The notes below the pieces were generated by a model. It was given only the letters and a program-made list of their open reading frames with translations. It was not told the DNA's origin and did no database searches. The translations under genes were made by a program, and so were the position numbers. DNA of 29,694 nt from a virus: positions 1 to 29,694 of the IMG/VR virus record IMGVR_UViG_3300034954_001305; one strand, 5' to 3'. Each line of letters opens with the position of its first letter. Position 1 is the stretch's first letter. Below are positions 20,401 to 24,886 of the stretch, in pieces.

Positions 20401-21526
20401 AAATACTTCAAACTTTGTTAATTTTGAAGGAACTGCAGTTAGTGGAACAAATCTAGGATATGTTCTTGTAAATGATGAGATTATTTCATACAGTCAGGTT
20501 AATGTTGGTTCTATAACCATTAATGCTCGTGGTGAAAATGAATCAACAGTTAGAAATCACGCAGTCGATGATATTATTAGAAAATATGAACTTAATGGTA
20601 TTTCTCTAACAAGAATTAACAATTCACACAATTTACCAACAGATCAATCAATTTCTTCAAGAAGAGATATTGATTCGTATCATATTCAAATTCAAAGACC
20701 AGGAACAAAAAATAGTGGTGCAAATTTACTGAATTTTGATGGTGAAGGTTCTTTTGGTGGAGATCTATGTAGAGCAACTCAAAATATTCAGTTTAATGAA
20801 GTGCTTCCATACTTTAATGTTATTAATCCAGAAGGAACAAGTGTATCATCAACATTAAGAACAGTTTCTGGAACAAGTGTTGGTGGAAATGAAAGTTCTT
20901 TCCAAGATTTAGGGTATGAAAGTGTTGCCTTGAACAGAGTTAATGAACTTTCATCACCAAGAATTGTTTGTTCTAGAGTAAATGAAACTGAAAGATTATC
21001 CACATTACCAAGAAGTAAATCCCTTACACTTGGTGTGAGAATGGAAACTACTAATAATAGTATATCACCAGTTATTGATTTGCGAGATGCAGCAACATTT
21101 GTATTTGGTAGAAATAGACTAAACAATCCTGTTTCTAATTATGAAAATGATCTCAGAATTCATTCTGTTTCTGAAGATCCACATGCTTCTGCATATCTTT
21201 CAAATACAGTTAACTTACAACAACCTGCAGAGTCGTTGAAAGTCATTCTTACTGCGTATAGAAATTCTTCTAGTGATTTTAGAGTTCTCTATAAATTAAC
21301 TAGATCCGATTCCAGTGAAATTGATCAAACATATGAGTTATTCAATACTGATGGAACATCAGATGTACGTGTGAGAGCAAGTGAAGATGGTGAATATCTT
21401 GAGTATGAATTTACTGCAGATAATCTACCACAATTTACAGGATTTGCTATTAAGATTGTAATGTCTGGAACCAATGAAGCATATTCAACTAAATTCCGTG
21501 ATCTGAGAGCAATTGCTCTGGTATAA
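14489..21526 (+). CDS. DUF4815-type virion structural protein (baseplate/tail fibre region)
   Basis: The 2345-residue product begins with a conserved block, SPYYDDFDPNDNFYRVLFKPG, SRELTSLQSILQNQV and HIFKDGSIVIPGN (residues 10-70), which is the hallmark of the DUF4815 family of phage structural proteins. Later family-like blocks are RRYTMQDIRDIEQRLENVEE (from about 1121, probable coiled coil), RSRNIGFEASALQPSTNHF (about 1323-1345), a DPLSQTF ... GGFLTKVDLYFRSKD ... IRETDIGGTP section (about 1550-1670), and a C-terminal Lys/Tyr-rich beta domain (SLKVILTAYRNSSSDFRVLYK, about 2245). Phage-wide modules are inserted at several points, including a GxGY pair (bases about 19870-20045) and a VNDEIISY...RG module (20440-20600). 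It occupies the place of T4 genes 9-12, so a baseplate-periphery or fibre role is inferred. The start is the only ATG near the gp8 stop, 2 bases away. Confidence 0.85.
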   Translation: MSQKTNLNVSPYYDDFDPNDNFYRVLFKPGFPVQSRELTSLQSILQNQVKSFGNHIFKDGSIVIPGNITYNPTYYAVKINPTHVGLSVGIYLDQLVGKKIKGQTSQITAVVQKVLKNTESETGDYTLYVKYITADANFSVSQFTDAETLIALDNVTYGNTTIPSGDTFATLLNSEATFTSSAVSISRGVYYIRGHFVDVAADTIVLDQYSNTPSYRVGLSVSETIVDAQDDNSLYDNARGFSNYAAPGADRLKISTKLSKKRITDTEDKDFIEILRVSGGVVKKIQDTNTYSEIKEYIAKRTFEESGNYAVDSFEVDVENSLNDRLGSDGVFFSNQITEQGNVPSENLLAVKVSPGKAYVGGFDVEKTSTTILDVDKPRATRTIPSASIPFEMGNKVLVNNVHGTPVLGLGNNFSVGLYRRRLDSDIAPNGQRIGDARIYSFALNDPADTFGNANKWDLYLYDIQTYTRITFGSNTSLTECPVGSHIRGLSSGATGYTTDERDSNGTIQFLTDTSGVFQAGEQVVINGGSVTRTISTTRTYGVNDIKSVYQNVNGGSTETAAGSAGLSTAFAADTILNESIVPGFSSADIITIDATAGIATVTGRNLAGKIKGGDILSYNVAGNDYPNYLRVVGITTTGTSATVASTQSVDGVAHGSLTSGNYTFKLASPSISGGDRAHLYAKLNSENISNVSFSGSNLVVDRQVSGKSTDNNGVVSIDRTDIGITSSFFEPYAFDRYAIFYSDGTAANLTADQVVVGGNSLDVTFSGLIPNQNNVFINASAKKNSITNKQKNYIRSEKKEISLTVSGVTTSVSGLTQNNNYGLRVEDHEISLNVPDVANVIAVYESLDNGSVILDKLTFSAGLNLNTSAILGEKIIGQGSGAVAQLVTKTSSTEVEFVYLNSNRFSPSETVLFEESNIRSAINSIVKGNYINKTQDYTLDKGQKEQYYDYSRIVRKRDALIPSKRLTIIYNCYKVPASDVGDVFSVNSYDDERYTSDIPLIGPNVRSTDTLDFRPRVAEFTSTTSSPFRFSGRDFGSNTSSPTLVVSPNETSILGYSYYLPRIDKVVITKNGQINLIKGVSSTNPIEPSSIDDSMDLATIELPAYLYNPDDAKVSLVNNRRYTMQDIRDIEQRLENVEELTSLTLLELDTKSLQIQDADGLSRFKSGFFVDSFNNTNFINVDSSDANSTVDTKKSELRSDLTFNSLKSQIVPAATENIDSLDFSSNFTLLDPNVRKTGDLVTLNYSSVLWSDIQQTFATKSQEINPFGVENYNGNVKLIPSADTWAKTLNPSAGVITRSQSNWNNTYISNLITSSNFNRRFRSRNIGFEASALQPSTNHFSFFGGSSNIDTIPKLLQVTMTSGSFQAGETVYAYEDGTKVAAFRLANANHKYGGYLNPSEVFTKNPYAPTLDIATVYSSSSPLINIDIHSLADSSIGRFYGYVSEGMTLVGETSSGQATVSSQSLTTDIVGDLIGCMFIRNPLSNPAPSVSFRTRETTFRLSTSSTNSNASDVKFTQATFGANGVMNSDVYRESIVVRKSPAALPLNALRRDPLSQTFRSDNTGGFLTKVDLYFRSKDSTEKVFLEIRETDIGGTPKDKLVQDFARVSILPSDITTSTDGSTATEITLPSPLYLQPNKQYSLTLSCPTSEDYEVWVGETNQPTIETQNYPNADQVVYSNQYTGGNLFKPQNGSVWAPTISEDLKFRLYKAEFVSTVGIAYFNNPSISIGSTFASIDANLETLTNNPIKTLPRKLTVGMSTSYALDDILTIGVQVAEGSNTGFIESVGGNINTIGINTTGIGYSNGTYNNVPLYTINGNGSGATANITVTNNGVSNVALAATGNGYRVGDLVGVTTASAGGVGERAEIEITAVPNIDTLYLTNVKGETFGTSQDLSYYSGSTLVAMAGTEVRGTPTVPDDIFSGNVIHVTHYNHGMQSNNNIVNISGVSPNTTTTTLDAAIISTNTTISVANTSNFVNFEGTAVSGTNLGYVLVNDEIISYSQVNVGSITINARGENESTVRNHAVDDIIRKYELNGISLTRINNSHNLPTDQSISSRRDIDSYHIQIQRPGTKNSGANLLNFDGEGSFGGDLCRATQNIQFNEVLPYFNVINPEGTSVSSTLRTVSGTSVGGNESSFQDLGYESVALNRVNELSSPRIVCSRVNETERLSTLPRSKSLTLGVRMETTNNSISPVIDLRDAATFVFGRNRLNNPVSNYENDLRIHSVSEDPHASAYLSNTVNLQQPAESLKVILTAYRNSSSDFRVLYKLTRSDSSEIDQTYELFNTDGTSDVRVRASEDGEYLEYEFTADNLPQFTGFAIKIVMSGTNEAYSTKFRDLRAIALV

Positions 21527-21529
21527 ATA
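21522..21529 (+). promoter_or_regulatory. Late promoter octamer TATAAATA overlapping a stop and a start codon
   Basis: An exact TATAAATA spans the TAA stop of the DUF4815 gene and the A of the next ATG (21529). Transcription would begin around 21535, inside the 64-residue gene. A transcript from here could therefore not use that gene's start, but would serve the 60-residue gene (21710) and those beyond. The octamer is forced partly by coding (Val-stop-ATG), so chance is possible. Confidence 0.5.
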
Positions 21530-21723
21530 TGAAGCGCGTTGAAGGTACAAATCTATTTCGTGATGATTCTGGTGCTATTGTTAATTACGACACAAAAGAA
21601 TATAATCAGTATATTAGAATGAAGAGTGAGCGTCAAAAACAAAAAGATGAAATCAGTGAATTAAAAAAAGACGTTCATGAAATCAAAAATCTACTTATGG
21701 AGTTAATCAATGCCCGATCATAA
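21529..21723 (+). CDS. Small coiled-coil protein of unknown function (64 residues)
   Basis: The 64-residue charged product begins MKRVEGTNLFRDDSGAIVNY and ends in a heptad-like helix (about residues 31-61, DEISELKKDVHEIKNLLMEL), so it probably forms a coiled coil. I recall small proteins with the same 'MKRVxGTNLxRD...GAIxN' start beside structural genes of marine T4-like phages, with no assigned function. It follows the DUF4815 gene with its ATG 2 bases after the stop and no clear Shine-Dalgarno, suggesting translational coupling. Its 3' end overlaps the next gene by 14 bases. It could be a chaperone or small tail component, but nothing in the sequence decides this. Confidence 0.75.
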   Translation: MKRVEGTNLFRDDSGAIVNYDTKEYNQYIRMKSERQKQKDEISELKKDVHEIKNLLMELINARS

Positions 21724-21892
21724 CGAAATTTCTTTGGATTCAATGGCTAAAATGTTTGAGTTTGAAAAACAAGCAAGGCAGATTGATGAATGCAATGATA
21801 TTAATGAACTAAAAAGTATGCTTAAGTCATCAATGAAGTTATTTCTGAAGCAACAGGAAGTTGTATCTAAACTCGGATTTGAAGGCGTATAA
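21710..21892 (+). CDS. Small helical protein of unknown function (60 residues)
   Basis: The 60-residue product contains MAKMFEFEKQARQID (12-26) and INELKSMLKSSMKLFLKQQE (31-50), predicted by eye to form two or three amphipathic helices. A similar 'FEFEKxxRxID ... LKxxxxxxxKLxLKQQE' pattern is something I recall in small conserved proteins next to tail genes of marine T4-like phages, with unknown role. The ATG at 21710 is preceded by a GGAG at 21699-21702 with 7 bases of spacing, the best ribosome site in this small-gene block. The start lies inside the preceding gene (14-base overlap). Confidence 0.75.
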   Translation: MPDHNEISLDSMAKMFEFEKQARQIDECNDINELKSMLKSSMKLFLKQQEVVSKLGFEGV

Positions 21893-21895
21893 ATA
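21888..21895 (+). promoter_or_regulatory. T4-type late promoter octamer TATAAATA upstream of the 76-residue gene
   Basis: An exact TATAAATA overlaps the stop of the 60-residue gene (TAA at 21890-21892) and ends 30 bases before the ATG at 21926. Expected transcription start is near 21902, giving a leader of about 24 bases. This is the most natural promoter for the run from the 76-residue gene through gp13-gp16. Confidence 0.75.
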
Positions 21896-21914
21896 TATTT
21901 TAGATCCTGAAAAT

Positions 21915-21926
21915 TACCAATTGGTA
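21915..21926 (+). repeat. Perfect 12-base palindrome over a start codon
   Basis: TACCAATTGGTA is a perfect inverted repeat whose last base is the A of the ATG of the 76-residue gene. It lies in the leader expected from the late promoter just upstream. There is no loop, so an RNA hairpin would be weak; a protein-binding site or RNA dimer contact are other possibilities. It also replaces the usual Shine-Dalgarno position, where no GGAG-like sequence is seen. Confidence 0.45.
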
Positions 21927-22156
21927 TGCCAGATATAAAAGTAAGAGTAGGTCAGCAAAATGCAATCAAGGTTGTTTCTTCAATTGCTGGAGAAACGTCG
22001 GGAACTCTTTCTGGTCTGAGTGATGTAAATGTAAGTGGTGGATTACAGAACGGAATGGTTCTTGTATATAATGCCGCTACAAATAAATTTGATGCAACAT
22101 TAGAATTAACACCAGGAACTACACAGAATTTAGATATTAATGGAGGTTCATTCTAA
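21926..22156 (+). CDS. Small virion-associated protein (76 residues), fibre-like
   Basis: The product starts MPDIKVRVGQQNAIKVVSS and contains LSDVNVSGGLQNGMVLVYNA (31-50), a pattern I associate with phage tail fibre and adhesion proteins ('LSDVxxxxxxxGxVLxYN...xxxW'). It ends LDINGGSF. The following 545-residue fibre-like protein ends TIDGGTF, so the two neighbours share a C-terminal signature. It is transcribed from its own probable late promoter, and its stop overlaps the next start as TAATG, implying coupled translation in matched amounts. A small fibre or adaptor subunit is inferred; a function is not proven. Confidence 0.75.
   Translation: MPDIKVRVGQQNAIKVVSSIAGETSGTLSGLSDVNVSGGLQNGMVLVYNAATNKFDATLELTPGTTQNLDINGGSF
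22142..22146 (+). promoter_or_regulatory. Ribosome binding site GGAGG for the 545-residue gene
   Basis: GGAGG stands 9 bases before the ATG at 22156 and lies inside the last codons of the upstream gene. The same bases encode the Gly-Gly of its C-terminal NGGSF. It is the strongest Shine-Dalgarno seen in the window. Confidence 0.8.
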
Positions 22157-23793
22157 TGGCTAGTATCATTAGAGTTAAAAGATCTACTGGTACTTCTGCG
22201 CCAAGTACTCTAAATTATGGTGAGTTAGCAATAACTATTGGAAATGGAACACATGGTAATAGGGGCGGAAGATTATTTGCTGGAGACAACTCTCAAAATC
22301 CACAATTAATCGGTGGACGCTACTATACCGACCTTTTAAGTATTGCACCTGGATTAGTTGCAGGGCAAGATAACCCAACAACACCAGCAAATGGTTTTGT
22401 TCCTGTTCTCCTCACAGAAAACAGTGGTAATCCTGGCGGAACTGGAGCGATTACTCGCTTACCAAGAGTTGATCAGTGGAGCGTAGATAATTTAACTTTA
22501 GATGGAAATACTCTTTCATCTAACGATACTGATGGTGATATAATTGTTAGAACAAATGGAACTGGTGAAGTTGTAATCCCAGATGATCAGTTCCTAACTT
22601 TCGGTGACAGCAAAGATGCTAAAATCGAATACGATGAGAATGGTACGGATTCTGTTCAGGTAACAGGTGCTCCGTGGGTTTATAATGTTAATGTATCATA
22701 TAACCTACCAACTGGTAGTCAGTTTATAGTTGATAACGTTGGTATTTCATCTAACGTTATTTCTACTAGAGCTGGTGGTGGAAATGAACTATACATCGAT
22801 CCATATCCCGATGGATTAAGCAATGAGGGAACAGTAATTGTTAAAGGTGACCTTCAAGTTGATGGTACTACCACCACTGTTAATTCGAGTGCGGTTACTG
22901 TAAACGAATCTATTTTTAATCTAGGTGATGTAACTAGTGCTAGAACTGTCATGACGACAGTTAATTCTGGTGTTAGTACTGTTAGATTAGATTCTGTTGT
23001 TGGTATTAATACTGGAGATACCTTGAGTGTCACAGGTATTAGTGCTTCTGGTATTGCAACAGTTTCTGCTATTGATATTGCAAATAAGGTTGTTACTTTT
23101 GGTGGAACGGCAACTGCTGGTATTAATACAACCACACAGGTTACCGTAACACATGGATTTGATACTAATACCGATCGTGGTATTTCTTTTGATTATAATA
23201 CTAGTAGTGGAACTAACAACAATAAAACTGGATTCTTTGGTTTAGATGATAGTTCTATTGCTGCAAGTTCGGCAGGTGCTCTAAACCATGGAACACATGC
23301 TGATGATAGTAGAAGATGGACTTATATTCCAGATGCGACTATTTCGAATAGCGTTGTATCTGGAACTAAAGGTTTCTTAGATGTTAAAGGTATCTATTAT
23401 CAATCTGGTGATTTTGATACCAATGGTATTGTATACTTTGATAATCAAGGTCTACAAAGATCTACAAATCAACCAGGTGATGCTGATACAACAGTAACTT
23501 CGACCCAAATTCTTACTGCGGTTACTGAAATTGTTTTGACCTTGAGTGGTAATGCTAGTTTGACTGCTGGAGCACAAATTACCCAGCAAAATAACAGTGC
23601 AGCATATGGTATGGTGAAGACTACAACTTCTTCATCAAATAGTGTTACTCTAATTGGTGTTCAGGGAACTTTTGATACCACCAACGATATTGTTGCTGAC
23701 GGAACTAGTGTTGCCGAAAACCCAACCAACGTTGCTACTACATACACTAGTAAACCAACTTGGACTACAACCATTGACGGAGGAACCTTCTAG
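22156..23793 (+). CDS. Fibre-like virion structural protein (545 residues)
   Basis: The N-terminus MASIIRVKRSTGTSAPSTLN followed by YGELAITIGNGTHGNRGGRLF (1-41) is typical, from memory, of a marine phage structural/fibre family that opens with 'IxxKRST....P..L..GELA'. Further family-like segments are LTLDGNTLSSNDTDGDIIV (113-131), FGDSKDAKIEYDENGTD (149-165) and VIVKGDLQVDGTTTTVNSSA (227-246), all repeating beta-strand sequence as in trimeric fibres. Residues 468-517 carry an 'xITQQNNSAAYGMV ... GTF' unit related to modules in gp14 and the DUF4815 protein. The protein ends TIDGGTF. It replaces the T4 fibre/whisker genes in order before gp13. The start is set by the GGAGG and TAATG overlap. 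Tail fibre versus other surface structure cannot be decided. Confidence 0.8.
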   Translation: MASIIRVKRSTGTSAPSTLNYGELAITIGNGTHGNRGGRLFAGDNSQNPQLIGGRYYTDLLSIAPGLVAGQDNPTTPANGFVPVLLTENSGNPGGTGAITRLPRVDQWSVDNLTLDGNTLSSNDTDGDIIVRTNGTGEVVIPDDQFLTFGDSKDAKIEYDENGTDSVQVTGAPWVYNVNVSYNLPTGSQFIVDNVGISSNVISTRAGGGNELYIDPYPDGLSNEGTVIVKGDLQVDGTTTTVNSSAVTVNESIFNLGDVTSARTVMTTVNSGVSTVRLDSVVGINTGDTLSVTGISASGIATVSAIDIANKVVTFGGTATAGINTTTQVTVTHGFDTNTDRGISFDYNTSSGTNNNKTGFFGLDDSSIAASSAGALNHGTHADDSRRWTYIPDATISNSVVSGTKGFLDVKGIYYQSGDFDTNGIVYFDNQGLQRSTNQPGDADTTVTSTQILTAVTEIVLTLSGNASLTAGAQITQQNNSAAYGMVKTTTSSSNSVTLIGVQGTFDTTNDIVADGTSVAENPTNVATTYTSKPTWTTTIDGGTF

Positions 23794-23798
23794 AGATT

Positions 23799-24044
23799 AT
23801 GAACAGTGAAGTAGATATTAATGTGTTAGTGACTCTTTATAATAAAAAATTAGCATCACTAACAAATCAAAACGTTTTGTTGGAGGCAAAAATTCAAACA
23901 CTAACACAAGAGTTTGAAGATGAGAAAAATAAATTACTGGCTCAACTTTTAGAATTAAAAAAACCAGAACCAGTAACTATAAAATCTAAATCAAAACCTC
24001 CAACAAAAGATGATGATTATCAGAACTCAGAGGTTGAAGAATAA
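23799..24044 (+). CDS. Small coiled-coil protein (81 residues)
   Basis: The 81-residue product is a long amphipathic helix at about residues 8-52 (LYNKKLASLTNQNVLLEAKI and following) with regular Leu/Ile spacing, so a coiled coil is likely. A Lys/Pro-rich and then acidic tail (KSKSKPPTKDDDYQNSEVEE) follows. I do not recognise the family. It starts 5 bases after the fibre-like gene; a GGAGG at 23779-23783 is rather far (15 bases) and GAG at 23793-23795 rather near. Its stop overlaps the gp13 start as TAATG. By context it may be a small neck/tail component or an assembly helper. Confidence 0.7.
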   Translation: MNSEVDINVLVTLYNKKLASLTNQNVLLEAKIQTLTQEFEDEKNKLLAQLLELKKPEPVTIKSKSKPPTKDDDYQNSEVEE

Positions 24045-24886
24045 TGGCAAAACCATCAACACGTCAAGGATTAATTGATTACTGTTTAAGGCGTCTAGGT
24101 GCTCCTGTCCTAGAGATAAACGTTGATGATGATCAGATTGATGATTTAGTTGATGATGCCATTCAATACTTTAATGAGCGCCATTTTGATGGTGTGGAGA
24201 GGATGTTCCTCAAGTATGAGATACAGCAGGCAGATATTGATAGAGGAAAGGCAAGCGGAACAAACGGAGTTGGAATTGTAACTACAACAGCAACTTCTGT
24301 AGATAGTGGTTCTGGATCTTTCACATCAAGTTTTTACGAAAATTCTAATTTTATTCAAGTTCCAGATTCAGTTATTGGAATTGAAAAAGTATTTAAATTT
24401 GATACGAGCAGTATCTCTGGTGGGATGTTCAGTATCAAATACCAATTATTTTTAAACGATCTATATTACTTTAACTCCGTAGAATTGCTACAATATGCAA
24501 TGACGAAGAGTTATTTGGAAGATATTGATTTTTTATTAACTACCGATAAACAAATAAGATTCAATAAGCGTCAAGATAGAATGTATCTTGATATTGACTG
24601 GAATGCTCAAAATGCTGGAGACTTTTTAGTTATTGATTGTTATAGAGCACTCGATCCAGCATCATTTACTCAAGTATATAATGATAGTTTCGTTAAGAAA
24701 TATCTAACATCACTCATTAAACGCCAATGGGGTCAGAATCTAATTAAATTTAGAGGAGTTAAATTACCAGGTGGCATTGAATTGAACGGTAGAGAAATTT
24801 ATGAGGATGCTGAAAGAGAAATAGAACAACTCAAGCAGACAATGATGCTTGAGCATGAATTACCACCTCTCGATCTTATTGGATAA
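24044..24886 (+). CDS. gp13: Neck protein gp13 (head completion)
   Basis: gp13 and gp14 form the T4 neck that closes the filled head and receives the tail. The 280-residue product (T4 gp13 is 309) has the conserved helical start MAKPSTRQGLIDYCLRRLGA with the acidic DDDQIDDLVDDAIQYFNERH (28-47). The C-terminal block of the family runs from about 211 to 266: DSFVKKYLTSLIKRQWGQNL, FRGVKLPGGIELNGREIYED and a final charged helix. A short Thr/Ser-rich stretch at 78-95 (IVTTTATSVDSGSGSF) looks like an insertion. gp13 is followed by gp14 in the T4 order through a TAATG overlap, consistent with equal expression of partners. The AGAGG at 24029-24033 can serve as the ribosome site. Confidence 0.9.
   Translation: MAKPSTRQGLIDYCLRRLGAPVLEINVDDDQIDDLVDDAIQYFNERHFDGVERMFLKYEIQQADIDRGKASGTNGVGIVTTTATSVDSGSGSFTSSFYENSNFIQVPDSVIGIEKVFKFDTSSISGGMFSIKYQLFLNDLYYFNSVELLQYAMTKSYLEDIDFLLTTDKQIRFNKRQDRMYLDIDWNAQNAGDFLVIDCYRALDPASFTQVYNDSFVKKYLTSLIKRQWGQNLIKFRGVKLPGGIELNGREIYEDAEREIEQLKQTMMLEHELPPLDLIG

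Noticed and set aside
20788-21126. 112-codon minus-strand open frame
   Set aside because: It is a shadow of the conserved C-terminal part of the DUF4815 gene; no minus-strand promoter or partner gene is nearby.
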